A stretch of 64,000 nt of DNA from Amia ocellicauda (Eukaryota > Chordata > Actinopteri > Amiiformes > Amiidae): assembly GCF_036373705.1 (NCBI RefSeq), contig NC_089869.1, positions 11,729,676-11,793,675 of the forward strand, read 5' to 3'. Under the pieces are notes generated by a model. The model had not been told where the DNA came from. It did no database searches and saw only the letters and a list, made by a program, of their open reading frames with translations. The first letter of the stretch is position 1; every line of letters begins with the position of its first letter. Below are positions 43,205 through 56,639 of this stretch, in pieces. A program made the position numbers and the translations under genes.

Positions 43205-46200
43205 TTAGATGAAGGAAAACATTTACAAACTGAGATAAGAAACACATGCAAACACACTCAGAAACATTTGGGGGCAAAGAATGAAAGCCATTGAGACTCA
43301 CAATGACCTTAATGCATACGTTGTTTGTTCGGCTAAGAATTGTGCTGATCATTTGTTTCCAATGTGACCGACCCCAGTCCCTGTACAAGGCTGGTAGGTC
43401 AGACCCTGTGACAGAGACACTGCTCCCACAATCCCCCTCAGCCAGTGAACCCCCGAGTTATAAACAGGAGAGGGATGTACGTAGACCTTGTCACACTGGA
43501 GATCTGTCTTTAAAGCGGGAAGCTTTGAGATACAATCTTCAGCATAGCAAGGAAGCAGAAATCTTATCTCTATATTTTATGAGATGGGATAGATACTCTT
43601 TAAGGACTGGGCACAGGGGATAAGAGGCCAAACTCCGATTCCCTATCACTTGTGTAAGGCCGACCAGGAAGTGCCGTTCATGGGGTGAGTAAAAGGGAAG
43701 AGAGAGAGAAGGGGTAGTCTGTGTAACCTTACAGACATGGCCCGCCCCATGACCTACAACCCCTATTCTAACTGACAGCCCTATTGAGAAGACCACCATC
43801 TCTTTGTGTAGTATTGAATTGTGATCAGGTTCTCCCTCAGTCCCACATCCAATCCACCGGTAATCCCACAAGACCCTTCCATGTTGAAATGAACTCCTCA
43901 GATATTGAATTTTAACTATAGCAATAGAAATATCAGCACTGCGAGATGAGCAGAGACCATGTCAACAGGCAGAGGTGTGTTGGAGAGAGCTACATTTTAT
44001 GCTTTGTTGCATTATGTAGCTGTATCTTCTCTCAGGGAATTAAGGCACAGCATGAAGCATATGACCATATCTGATTCCAGACAATGTACTATAATAGCTA
44101 AATATGGACATAAAATCTACAAAACCGGTAAAAAGACACACAAACAATTAAAGTCAAAATATTTGGATTTGCAGGTCTATTCTTGGCATCTGTAACCTTA
44201 AAATGCTTAAAAATAGGATCTTCTCTTTTCCCTTAGAATTAGTCAGAATTCAAGTTTCAAGAGTCTCTCGGCCTCCTCCTGTACATCGTTTGGTTGTCAA
44301 ATAACACCATTTTAAAAATCGTTTTTATAGCCACAGTGGTTTAAACGTTTCGTATGACAGGCCTAATGAGAGCAGACCCCCTACAATCATGTCTGCTGTA
44401 CACCACACTGTTTCTCTCCACAGCAGTTCAATGCCCTGGATTGCTACCCAACCCTCCTCTAAACTGGGGAAAAACTAGAAACTGCCATTAGGTACTGAGC
44501 ATCAGACCTCACTATGGGTGTCTTATAACAACAGCCCACAAGGGGGCAGGAGTTCATTTTAAATTAGAAAGTGGACAAATCCCAAACTGCAGTGAAGAAC
44601 CCTTACTGGGAAAAGATATACACCGATAATTATTACACTATTTAAAGTAATGTAGCAGGAAGAATATGGAGAAAATGAATGTGTCAATCACTGACTTGAG
44701 TAGTGACATCTGAGAGTTTCGTTTTTGATGAAATGAAAGAGAAGACAAACACAAATGCTTTAGCCTGGCAGAAGAAAGCTGATCCACTGTATACAGTGCA
44801 CAGCAACCTATATGGTTTCTGTTTCTTCATGTTATAGCAGTAAGATAAGTCTCAAACCAATTTTGAACGTTACCAGAGAGAGCAATACAATGATTGAGTC
44901 GATTTAGGGTTTGCTATGGCCCTGCCTGCAGCCTGAGTGACATTTTTCTTAGATGTCATGTTCATGAAGGAAATTGTTTATCTGTATGAATGCTGCTTTT
45001 TCCAAACATCTTTAAAGACTGTTGCTAGAATGGGATCCATAGGGCAGGGGGCATTTTTCAGATATAATGTTAAGGAGCTTGGATTCATGTATCCTTTTAA
45101 AAGTACGTATAGTAGGCCTATTTAACACAGAAAGCATGGAGTGCTCTAATGCTGTACCGGTGGAATTAGTAAGGCTTGATCTAATGTTAATGATTTTGTT
45201 AATCAAAAACAGTGTAAACTCTTCATGAGGATTCCTGAATCAGTCGATCGGTGGACAATGAGGGGTTGACAATCTATCAATAGATACAAATAATATTCTA
45301 TGATTGTTTTCACCATCATTTATTATGTTTGAGAAATGTGCTTGTCTTCCACAACGTCAAACCTCTGTTATTTACATCTACACCATTGGTTAGGCTCTCA
45401 CGATGCAGTTCATTTACTTCGTTCAGGTTTTTAACCATCCCTTTTCAGTTGGCAAGTGTGCTCGCTTTTCCAAGGTTTTGCCCTGGTCAGAGATATCCTT
45501 TACACTTTCTCTGGTGCAACTAAATCAAAATCTGGTGTCAGATTACCATTCCACTAATTTGCCATGTGATGCACTGTAAAAGTGTCAATTGAGATGTGTT
45601 GATTCTTAATAAAAAGATTGGAGAAAACAACTAGAGCTGATTCAGTGTTAAAATAATGCTTCCTAATGAATCACTCTACTATATAAGAAATGTCCAAGCC
45701 CCATGAAATGTTCAGGTCTAAGGTATGTCCAGAATTGTGAGTTGGATCTGTAACATGGTGGGTAAAATGAAAAGGATCTAGAAGCTCCATACATTCAGTA
45801 GCATTGTGGTCTATTATGGACATAAACATTTAAATCACCGGTCATAAGAATGAGTGCATGGGTGAGTGTAGAAACAAGCTGAAGGAAAACATTTGAAAGA
45901 ATATTTTTGACAAGGATCAATTTTATATCACATGCTTTACTGCAGGCTACACAGATTATTCCTGAGCACTAAAATACCTTAATAGCAGGTGAAGCGGTTT
46001 TGTCAGACTCTGCCATGATGGAGGCAGTGCTGTTCTCTTGTCTTGTTATTCGGTGGTCTCTCCTTGGTTAATCAATAAGGCATTCATTGCAATTCATTTC
46101 CAGAGCTGTGAATTTCGATACTTTTCGATACCCATTGTGATGTCACAGGGTCAAACTCTTACCAAATGCATGAGACTTGACAGGTGTGGAGAGATTTGAA

Positions 46201-46480
46201 CACATTACTGAAGGTCACATGAGTTAAAAGAAATGTATTTAGCTGACACTTGACGTGAGATGCTGAAGACTAACCTGTTGTGCAGGTGGGATTCCAGATT
46301 TCACCGACATCTCAGACATCTCAGCTGAGAGTTTGCACATTATATTTTTCACTTTGACATTATGGACATTTTCTGTGTTGATCAGTGGCCAGAACTCCTG
46401 ATTAAATCCATTCTGATTTCATGTTTTCACAATGAAAAACACAAAAGTCCAAGAGGACTGAATACTTTTGAGAACCACCG
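43205..46480. other. Gene-free stretch (second copy)
   Basis: Counterpart of 6299-9697, with the 8-, 9- and 104-bp deletions. No gene recognised. Confidence 0.45.
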
Positions 46481-46993
46481 TAATAGTCCTTAGCAGTACT
46501 GTCAGATATTTTGAATGATATAACAATCTGTTCAGACAATGAAGAGATACTCTTAACTGTGTGAAACATAGTTACAACCAGCCCTTCTTTCCAGTGCAAA
46601 CAATTTGAACAAGATTTTCTAACTTGTATCGCACCAACCTGAGGGAATATATGAGTTGATGCATTAATAGTATCAATATTAACATAATGGAAATTATTGT
46701 ATGTGTTCCATAAACCAAGAAAAGTAATAATTTCAAATGTTGTGACATTTTCTGTTATTGTGGTAAAATGCAAAGCCTTCTCAGGAATCTCTTTCTGTGA
46801 TTTTTTTTTTGATCAGGACATTCATTATATCTAAAGACTTTGAGAGATTCATAATTTGCAGGATCAGGAAGATGGATAGATGTGTTCTCTCTAAAGTTAG
46901 ATGTTTAAAAAAATATTTTCCAATTTTGAAGATTTTATTAAAACAATCTTCAAATAAAATGTGGTTTGAGGGAAAAGTATTTTTCATCTGCAA
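46481..46993 (-). pseudogene. FAM111-like protease remnant (second copy)
   Basis: Here a longer stretch stays open than in the first copy. One frame (46402-46773) covers the region through IFPQVG, CSNCLHWKEGLVVT and the FHTV motif, because the 2-nt and 1-nt losses of the first copy are absent. The catalytic Asp and Ser regions are still missing, so it is non-functional. Comparison with the intact protease shows that this copy keeps the ancestral frame and the first copy has decayed further. Confidence 0.7.
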
Positions 46994-47625
46994 CGAAAGA
47001 GAAAGGAAAGTGACATGAGTTTGGTTCTGTCAATGTACGTTTTCCAGAACTGTTACAGGTAGGCCTAACTACAAATGAATAGCAACGTTTGTTAAAAGGT
47101 ATGTTCCTGCTGAGATTCCCAATACAGTCACACAGTAGTGGTCAAACGTTTCAATAACCTCCTTCATTTCGTGACGCTCTCTGACCAGTGTTTAACTTAG
47201 GCCGATATGGAGCCTGTGTTACCAGTGTGACTAGAGGTGACTCCCTGGCCAGTGCAAGGGCAGGAAAGGAAAAAGAATAAGGTATGAACGTATGTATCAA
47301 TGAAATATGTCCAGGTTTGGAGTTGCTGCTGCGGAGAATCTTAAATCACCACCTGAGCCCATGACTAATATGTGGTTAGGAAATTAATGAGTCACTTGTG
47401 TGTGTTGGGGATGGTGCAGTTAGTTTGCAGGATCTGATTTAGGGGAATTATAGATTTGGTGGTTGAAGGTTAATCCTGTGCGGGAACAGGGGGGCACTGT
47501 GAGTCGAGGAGCCAGTCATGGGGGGCAAAGAGATAAATTGGGGTGCCTGAGTTAGCGCCAGGGAGAAACCGTTTTAAGAGGGAGCGAGAACAGTGCTGCG
47601 CCTTATATATATAAAGTCAGAGAAA

Positions 47626-48720
47626 TGCCACACCCTAGTGGGTGCTTAGGGGCCACTACGCTCCCCGTCCACGCCACCTCCTTTGTTACATGAGGGAGGA
47701 GCTCGTCTACCCACACCAATTCTCTCCCCAGGCAGGCTTTGCAGTTCCCCAAGACACTCCCACACAGGAATATCAAGGTTTATTAAATGGAATTCCATGC
47801 AGGGCACGAAGCCCGTCCTGGATGTCACAAGTCGTAAAGAATATGACATTACAATTCTATAGAAAACCTAGCTGTAACCGCCTTTAAACCTAGGGCGTAT
47901 AAAACACCAAGAACCATACCCAAACATTACTATAAAAAAAAAAACCTAAAAAGGAAACTAGTAAATAAAACCATTTCCATACAACAATACAAACAGACTA
48001 AGGCTCTAGTAAAACTTCTTCCTCTTCCTTCAACAGACACGAGGGACCTTGAGCCACACAGGGGAGTGGCGTTAACCTCTCCTCCTCTTCCCAGCAGCCT
48101 GACAGCGCCCCGCCGGCTAATCTGACACCGGCAGGCTAGAAACAAAAGATGATTAAAAGAGAACTTGCAAAGCCCTCTTATGCACAGTCAACAAAAACCC
48201 ATGGACTTAGCAGCTCGAAGCTCACACCATCAATGCTCTGGTGCAAAGGCCTTGGTGTAGATCATCACCGTCTCGGGGTTATGGATCTCTGTTTGCACTA
48301 TTTACAATCCACCAAGAAATAAAGAGTTCATCTGTGGCCACGGCCACGGTTCGCCCTCTGGATTTCTCCTGCCTCATTTCTGCTCCTAACCACCTCACAA
48401 TGTCCTCAATCTGTTTTTCTCTCTGCTGATTGATCTCGCTCAGCTTAAATACTGAGATAGAGAGCCGGGGTGCAGGTGATGGTCATTAGGAAAGAGCGTG
48501 CAGGTTAGTCCAGGTGAGAATGTAGGTTGGAAACATGTAATACAGAAAACCAATAAACCAATTATACAAAAAAAGGGATAAAACAAATTAGAGAAGCAAG
48601 GAAACAAACTTCATCAGTGAAAAGAACAAAAATAAGTGCACACAACAATATAATTGAGTAAAATAAATACAATAATAAACCAATTAGTGATCAATTGCCT
48701 GTCATGCACCGCCCGTGACA
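47626..48720 (-). mobile_element. Solo LTR copy B (second copy)
   Basis: Counterpart of 10839-11937 with the same GAAA flanks; 4 bp shorter through a poly(A) tract. Confidence 0.8.
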
Positions 48721-50167
48721 GAAATACATCTGTTGCAGGAACACCGACTCCCTCTTATTACTTGTTGTGTTTGTCAGTGGTGAATCCAGTAGTGAAAAGC
48801 CTGAAAAGCTACAGTAGATTTAGGCTGGTTGTAGTTAGTTTGTTTATTTATCAATTCATTTATATTACTTACTTCCTAGCAGATGCCCTTACACACTATT
48901 TGTTTGAAAACCTAATTATGGTCACTTACTAATGAACGTTGTACAGCTTTCAAAACGGTCTATAGGTTTTAAAAATCACATTCTACTCAGACCCCTTTTG
49001 AAAACCAGTCTGGTAATGTGAGATCAAATCTAGCAATTCAAACCTATTTGAAACCTCTATTGCAGAGCCAGGTCACTATGTCACTGGGGAAGAAGGCAGA
49101 ACTTTGAGATCATTATAGAGAGATGTGACATCCCATTACAGACTGTACAGTCTTGACTTCTGACTCTCCTTGAATGAAGAAATAAGCCCATGAAGCTAAT
49201 AAAGAAGGACTGAAAACAGTGCTAATGTTGATTGCCTTTTGTCTATATATATTTTTTTTAAATGTCCCACAGCATAATGAATCACATCCCCCGACAGCTG
49301 ACAGCACCTTTAAGCTTACAGATGGCCTGTATCATTACATCAGCTAAAAAAGATGGGGAGCTGTGGTTACTTTGGCACCCAATAGGAGGTAATGCCAACA
49401 ATGTCAACTAGAATATGTGATCATAACCATAGTATCACTTACATTGAAATCTATTCACAAAAGATTAACCAAACATTCAATGCCATAGTGAGGAAAAATG
49501 TCAATCAGGGCAAGAGTGTCTATGTGTCGGATTTAGGGGCAAATGGACTGTCTGCTGAAGATTCTGTTAACCCCTGGCTTTATCTGAATCCAGGCCTGAT
49601 ATTGGGGTGGTTACATGTGCCCCTGGACCCCTGAAAACATGCCCTTGTAGCCTGCAATCTTAATGTTAAATGCATTTATTATGGCTATATACCATGGGGG
49701 GCAAGAGGTGAAGGGCCAGTGAAGTTGATGTAAGTGGGTGGGTCAGTGCTAGCTGCTGTAGCACAACATCTTCTCTTGTGTATTGCATGAGTGACTGACA
49801 GAGGTGGATTCAAGTGCATGCTCAACCAAAGGAAGAGCAAATAAGGCAGAAGTACAAAGGGGAGATCCATGAGGTGCAGTGAATAACCGGACAGAGGTAG
49901 ATCAATTGGGCAGACCAGCAAAACAAAGAGATCCAAAGAGGAGGTTGTAAGGAGACAGCAAGACATTAAGAACACTAATAGACAGGTGACAAACACAGAC
50001 TGCTAATTAGTGGCTCTGTAAAGAAGACAGGACTTGAGAGAGAGAGAGAGAGAGAGAGAGAAGTGTTGGGTTTGAATAATGGACATCTTAGTGCCAAATT
50101 GCAGTACCTTCACTAATTACCAGTGGTTATTTTTTGTCATCCTTTTTATATATATGGCTATATTATA

Positions 50168-51374
50168 CACTCACCTAAAGGATTATTAGGAACACCATAC
50201 TAATACTGTGTTTGACCCCCTTTCGCCTTCAGAACTGCCTTAATTCTACGTGGCATTGATTCAACAAGGTGCTGAAAGCATTCTTTAGAAATGTTGGCCC
50301 ATATTGATAGGATAGCATCTTGCAGTTGATGGAGATTTGTGGGATGCACATCCAGGGCACGAAGCTCCCGTTCCACCACATCCCAAAGATGCTCTATTGG
50401 GTTGAGATCTGGTGACTGTGGGGGCCAGTTTAGTACAGTGAACTCATTGTCATGTTCAAGAAACCAATTTGAAATGATTCGACCTTTGTGACATGGTGCT
50501 ATGTTATCCTGCTGGAAGTAGCCATCAGAGGATGGGTACATGGCGGTCATAAAGGGATGGACATGGTCAGAAACAATGCTCAGGTAGGCCGTGGCATTTA
50601 AACGATGCCCAATTGGCACTAAGGGGCCTAAAGTGTGCCAAGAAAACATCCCCCACACCATTACACCACCACCACCAGCCTGCACAGTGGTAACAAGGCA
50701 TGATGGATCCATGTTCTCATTCTGTTTACGCCAAATTCTGACTCTACCATCTGAATGTCTCAACAGAAATCGAGACTCATCAGAACAGGCAACATTTTTC
50801 CAGTCTTCAACTGTCCAATTTTGGTGAGCTTGTGCAAATTGTAGCCTCTTTTTCCTATTTGTAGTGGAGATGAGTGGTACCCGGTGGGCTCTTCTGCTGT
50901 TGTAGCCCATCCGCCTCAAGGTTGTACGTGTTGTGGCTTCACAAATGCTTTGCTGCATACCTCGGTTGTAACGAAGTTGCTCTTCTATCAGCTTGAATCA
51001 GTCGGCCCATTCTCCTCTGACCTCTAGCATCAACAAGGCATTTTCGCCCACAGGACTGCCGCATACTGGATGTTTTTCCCTTTTCACACCATTCTTTGTA
51101 AACCCTAGAAATGGTTGTGCGTGAAAATCCCAGTAACTGAGCAGATTGTGAAATACTCAGACCGGCCCGTCTGGCACCAACAACCATGCCACGCTCAAAA
51201 TTGCTTAAATCACCTTTCTTTCCCATTCAGACATTCAGTTTGGAGTTCAGGAGATTGTCTTGACCAGGACCACACCCCTAAATGCATTGAAGCAACTGCC
51301 ATGTGATTGGTTGGTTAGATAATTGCATTAATGAGAAATTGAACAGGTGTTCCTAATAATCCTTTAGGTGAGTG
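50168..51374 (-). mobile_element. DD37E Tc1/mariner element (second copy, broken)
   Basis: Same insertion site, TA flanks and perfect 29-bp ends as 13379-14602, but 1207 bp because of a 17-bp internal deletion near 50974. It was therefore inserted before the 36.8-kb duplication. Confidence 0.95.
50200..51226 (-). pseudogene. DD37E transposase, frameshifted (second copy)
   Basis: The 17-bp deletion falls after residue 84 (RRAT...), splitting the gene into an N-terminal piece (50939-51226) and a C-terminal piece (50200-50958). In addition the Trp before the first catalytic Asp is Cys here (CSDESR instead of WSDESR; G to T on the coding strand). The first copy keeps the family-typical sequence at both places, so both changes are derived in this copy. 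Confidence 0.93.
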
Positions 51375-51381
51375 TATATAG

Positions 51382-51432
51382 CCACACTAATAGTCAGGAT
51401 TGTGTGTATTATTGCTTTTGTAGTCAGTAAAC
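51382..51432 (+). repeat. 51-bp direct repeat (second copy of member 1)
   Basis: Counterpart of 14610-14660. Confidence 0.7.
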
Positions 51433-53368
51433 ATGACCTTACTGGACTGTGTGCAGGGTAGCCTTGTCTCGGAACCGGGTATATTAAATATAACAATTGT
51501 CAAAGATGTTACATCCCTAAATGTGATGGCAGCTTTGCATTTCCAAATAAGAATGAAACAAGACCATTGTTTAAAATAAGGGGGATTATTTTATGTATTT
51601 AATTGGGATATTTCAACACAAATTAATGGGATTTTTCATTAAAAAAATAAATAAAATAAAAAGGGGAGCAGTCTTGTCCAGGTCCCGGGACTGTAGTGGG
51701 TTGGCCCTGGTGTTCGACGCTGATGTTTCTCTCACACTGGGCATGCTCTTGGGAAGCTGGGGCCTGTGGGGCAAAACAAGACAGGATACACCGAGTCACC
51801 CCTCTGTGTGTAGCTATCACTTTACCTGAGTGACACTGAGCCTGTGTAACTCCCACACAGACAACCCTGCATCCCTGCCACCCCGACTCCAGTGACTGGA
51901 GTATGGAAGTGTGGCCAATGGGGAAATTAAGATCCTAGTTACTGATCCTGCACTGGGGCGTTGTCACTGAAATCCAGCAGTAGGGCGAGACAGAATACAG
52001 AGCTAGTGATCCTAATGTGTGAACTCCTCTTGTAATAATATAGCGCCTTGCAGGGATGTCACGGTGTGCCGTTACCTTCATAGTTGGTGACCTGCTCCAT
52101 CTCCTCTCTCTCTCTCTCTCCTGCTCTTGTCTTTCACATTGTGGTTGACGGGCCCCAGTTCCTCAGGTGATCACAAGTCCAGGTGTGGAGACATCAGAGA
52201 AGGTCTAGTGATGTCTGTAGATTTGAGACAGGTTAGGAATGAGAGGTGGGCATTAGACTGCTTACTGGAATGGAAATAGCAAAGGCTGCCACCCCTACTG
52301 TATTGCACCAACCATTCATGGCCAGATCAAACTGTGAAGCACAGTACAGTACAGTACAGCAGGGAATCTGAGAATATAGTGAAGAACCCAGTCTGGATGC
52401 ATAAATGTTAAATGTATTTATTTAACATGCCAGGCCTGGAAGGGGCCCGACATGGAAGCACTCTACCTCAGCAGGGACTTATTGAACAGCAAAAGTGGAC
52501 AGCCTTATATACGTTGCAGGGCATGTGGGTCTGTGGCCGGGGTCTGTCACTTGGGGTTTGCCAGCGTGTTATCTTGAGGTCAGATTTCTGACCCTTGTAA
52601 TGCTCATGGAAGACTTCCTCGGAAGAGGTGTGGGATCCAAAGAACAGATGTCTTCCTTTGATGTACTAGGAAAGGTCCGATCCCACGGTCGTCATTTAAC
52701 AACTGTCAATCGCTCATTAACAAAAACAGTTCCTGCCTATCTGGAGAAAAGATTGTCCACAAACAGACTTTTAACAAACAGCTGTGGGCCCTCTCTCTCT
52801 TGGCAGTTTGATCCTGCCTATTATTGACAGGAATGTCTAGAGGGTATGCCCTGAACAACTTGCAAAATGGTTGATGCTACCATAATACATTTACTTTGCT
52901 TGGTCTGCATATTATTATAAATATAAAACATAATACAGTTGATATAAAACATTAATAACGGCTCTTCAGTATTGTTGAAAGACAAGCTTCATAGCCTGTT
53001 TTTACTCTTTCAGTACAATAGGACATTTGAAAGCCCCCCAGTCTCCCCAGTGAACTCACCCCTGGGTGTTGGGTGAGGATCTCCCTCAGTGGCCCTGGCA
53101 GGGATGTGGACAAGACTGCCTCCCGGAGATAGACATCCAGCTCTACCACAAACTATGGTAGACAGAAATGGCTACCCATTTTTATGTATTTCTTTAATTT
53201 ATTTATTTTATTGTATTTTTTGTTTTGTTTATTTTATTTTTTTGTTTAATTTAATGTATTTATTTATTGTAATACATTTTAATTATATTCATTTAATACA
53301 TTCAATTAAATTATAAAAATATTATTTTAAAAGAGATTACAAAAAATCCAGTTTTATTTCCAATGGTT
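51433..53368. other. Gene-free stretch (second copy)
   Basis: Counterpart of 14661-16596; no gene seen. Confidence 0.45.
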
Positions 53369-54316
53369 TCAACCATTTCTTTTTTGTTTTGTTTTTTCTA
53401 TTCTTGCAATCTCTGCTTCGACGTCAGACAGTAGAATACACCGACTGTCGCCCCCATTGGAAATGCCTTGGTATATCCCTATGACCTGGCTAAACTCATT
53501 TAGAACTGGAGAACCAGAATTACCAGGAATCCCAGTGTTGGTAGTAAAACAAATCGTGTTTCTAATTTGATCTGCAAGTTTTCGATGTTCTGGGGTGTCT
53601 GACTTAGAGGCACGTAGTGGAACTACATGACAGGATGTTATGTCAGGTGTTTCTTGTAGTTCCTTGGTTTTATAAGACACTCTAAAAGCATATTTTTCTG
53701 GGCGACCAATAATTCTCTCACACAGCGCACGGCCTAGAGCTGAAATATCTCCTCTCAGTTTCAATACAATAAAATCTTTTTCTTTGGAATAGTTGATGTA
53801 TTGTGGATCTATATTATAGTCCTTTGTAGAACCATCAGATGTTGGGAACGATATAACAATTTTTTCAAAAAATGAAGAGGAGATTTCCTCAACTGTGTGA
53901 AAAGTAGTTATAACCAGCCCTTGTTTCCAGTGAAAACAGTTTGACCAATTATTTCCTACTTTTATGATTCCAACCTGAGGGAGAATAAGTTTAGGTGCAC
54001 GGAACCAGAGATTGGAATACATTGAATCAAAATCTATTTGTTTTTTCAGGAATATATAAATAGTATCCATATTATCATATTGGACATTATGAGATTTTTT
54101 GCATAAACTAAGAATAGGAATTAAATCAAATATCTTACAATGTTCAATCTTTTTGGTAAAATGCAAAACCTTTCTATAACTCTCTTTTTGGGATTTGTTT
54201 TTATTATAACATTCTAGATCATAATCATTTTCATAATTTTCAGGATCAGGAGGAGGGATACATATACTCATTGATCCAAAGTTACTATTCTCATTTTGTA
54301 AGTTTTCATTACACAT
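53369..54316 (-). CDS. FAM111-like trypsin-fold serine protease, 315 aa (second copy)
   Basis: The encoded protein is identical to that of 16597-17544, with H140, D181 and S267 in the same motifs. The TA microsatellite and the out-of-frame upstream ATG are also the same. Over the same interval the neighbouring transposase and protease remnant have accumulated frame-breaking changes, so the intact frame is compatible with selection, though 948 bp at this low divergence is weak evidence. Identity uncertainties are as for the first copy. Confidence 0.66.
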   Translation of the reverse strand: MCNENLQNENSNFGSMSICIPPPDPENYENDYDLECYNKNKSQKESYRKVLHFTKKIEHCKIFDLIPILSLCKKSHNVQYDNMDTIYIFLKKQIDFDSMYSNLWFRAPKLILPQVGIIKVGNNWSNCFHWKQGLVITTFHTVEEISSSFFEKIVISFPTSDGSTKDYNIDPQYINYSKEKDFIVLKLRGDISALGRALCERIIGRPEKYAFRVSYKTKELQETPDITSCHVVPLRASKSDTPEHRKLADQIRNTICFTTNTGIPGNSGSPVLNEFSQVIGIYQGISNGGDSRCILLSDVEAEIARIEKTKQKRNG

Positions 54317-56608
54317 ATATGTATATATATATCTTCAAATAAAATTTGGTTTGTGGGAAAAGTAGCATTTTCATCCATCACCTGCAATGAAAGAGAAAGG
54401 AAAGTGACATGAGTTTGGTTCTGTCAATGCATGTTTTCCAGGACTGTCTACAAATGAATATCAACGTTAGTTAAGAGGTACGTTTCTGCTGAGATCCTGA
54501 TACAGTCACACAGTAGTGATCAAACATATCAATAACCTCCTTCATTTCGTGGCGGTCTCTGACCAGTGTTTAATGCAGGGGTGGGGAACCGTTTTCCTAT
54601 CAAGGGCCATTCGAGTGTTCACAAATGTATTCACGGGCCACAACCTTAATTAATACACCGTATCTAAACATTAATACAGATGAAACTTACATTCTACTGC
54701 AAGAACAAATCACTTTTATTTCTAAACGCACACATTGCAGTCAAAATAGAAATAACTCTATAGCCCACAATAAGCAAAAAGCTCAAAAATGGCACACAAT
54801 ACAATAAGATAATGAAACAAGTGTAAACGTCAATATTGCAATAATGCTCAAAAGCAGTATTTTATAGTTCAGAAATAACTTTTGCATTTATCAAAACATA
54901 ACTGTACACTAAAGCGACACAATAAATGCTGCTGCGCTGATCATGTCCTGAATCGTTATTGTGCTGGATGCGCTGCGCTATTGCTCTCTGTGCTGCAGTA
55001 GCATCGCGTATTGATCAGTGCAGTAAAAGCGCTCGGTGCCATTCGGACCTGCGTTTCACTCGCAGTGTTTCCACAGCACTGGCACAGACCCACGACTGAT
55101 CCGTCATTGCCAGTGTCACTGATGCCCTGAATCGGCCCTGTTCACATACACGGCATGTCCAAAACCAGCTCTCCCCAGTCTCCGTTTCCAGTCCATGTGT
55201 ATTTGCGGGTCATCGCTGTATCAGCTCAATCAGTTGTAATGCTGTAATGCGTGTGTTTTTCACGCACATGAACGACGGTGACAGGTAGAGATCGCCACTG
55301 CAGCGCCACACTGGCTCTATTGTAAGGGCCGGCAGGATTATGCGTTATATATATATATATATATATATATTATATTCTAGGTAAATTATTTATTTTCGTG
55401 CTTATGCAGTTAAAACGCAGTAGAGATGTTTATTACATAAGCTCGGCGCTTCTAGTGTTAAGTGTATGTGCAGACATGATTTTTTCCTCAGGGGCCGCAG
55501 ACAGCCGGATTGATTTTAAATATAATCATATAATATATATATATATATATATATGAATATAATATGCGCGTTTCTATTTAAGTTGTTCCTCTGTGGCAAG
55601 CCGTAACATTTACTAGTCCCATGTCAACAATTACATTTTTCATATCAGAACTAGAATTGTTGAAATAAAACGCGACTTTTCCTATATCAAGAATTGCATT
55701 TTTGATGTCACTAATTCGACTATGATATGTTAAAACGGCCTGATCCCTCTACAGGGCCTGTGCAGTGCAAAGTTGTGTCATCAGTACATTGAATAAGGGA
55801 TGAAATGGATGAGCCCGTGTACAGAGGCCACTCCCTGGACAGTGCAAGTGAGAGTGCGCGCAAAGTTGCGCACATCTGCAGAATCCCGCCGATCCCATTG
55901 GTTGATCAGCGCAGAGCTGCGCAGAGCTGCGGAAATCTGCGCTACACGATCGCGACCTGTAATCGCTCGCAGTGAGTGTTGCGCAACTCAAAGACGTGGA
56001 CGCGCTTAAAAAGCACATGGGAAAGAAAAAAGATATGAACTTACTCATTTATCTATTCATATTTTCAGCTGTGTATAGTGAGTTGGTTAGGAAATGAAGA
56101 TGAGTACTCTCACATAAAAATACTTTAAATTAACAACATCAATAGAACATAAAAAAGGGACAGAACTCAGCTGGAAAAGGTACAATTGTTTTAAGTGACT
56201 ATCGGCTCCATGACTTAGGCAGCCCGCAACTGTAAGTAACTATAATGCAAACCAGGCCAGCTGTGCCTATATGGGAGTTTCCCACATTGCTTCACTTTCT
56301 CTGTACCAGCATGTGCGTTTCCCTGCTATTTCATGCTATACTGAGAAATCAAACCATGAGAAGGAAAGGCAACAATCCCGAGAGTCCGCTTAAATAAGTT
56401 ATTTGTATGCACAATATTTTGAATTTAACGAACTAAGTCAATCAGTATTAAAAATGATTTCCTCCTACTATGATATCAAACAGCAGACTATAGTGACACA
56501 GTGTACTTGAATCAATCATGTCGTTAATCCTTAAAGCAAAGAAGAAAATAGATACATTTTTAATTAAAAAAAGGGAAACGGAATGAGTTACAAAGTTAAC
56601 AGTTACAT

Positions 56609-56639
<31 letters not shown>

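Larger units (their letters stand above)
46481..50119. repeat. Older paralogous segment member 1 (second copy)
   Basis: Counterpart of 9698-13330. Confidence 0.7.
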
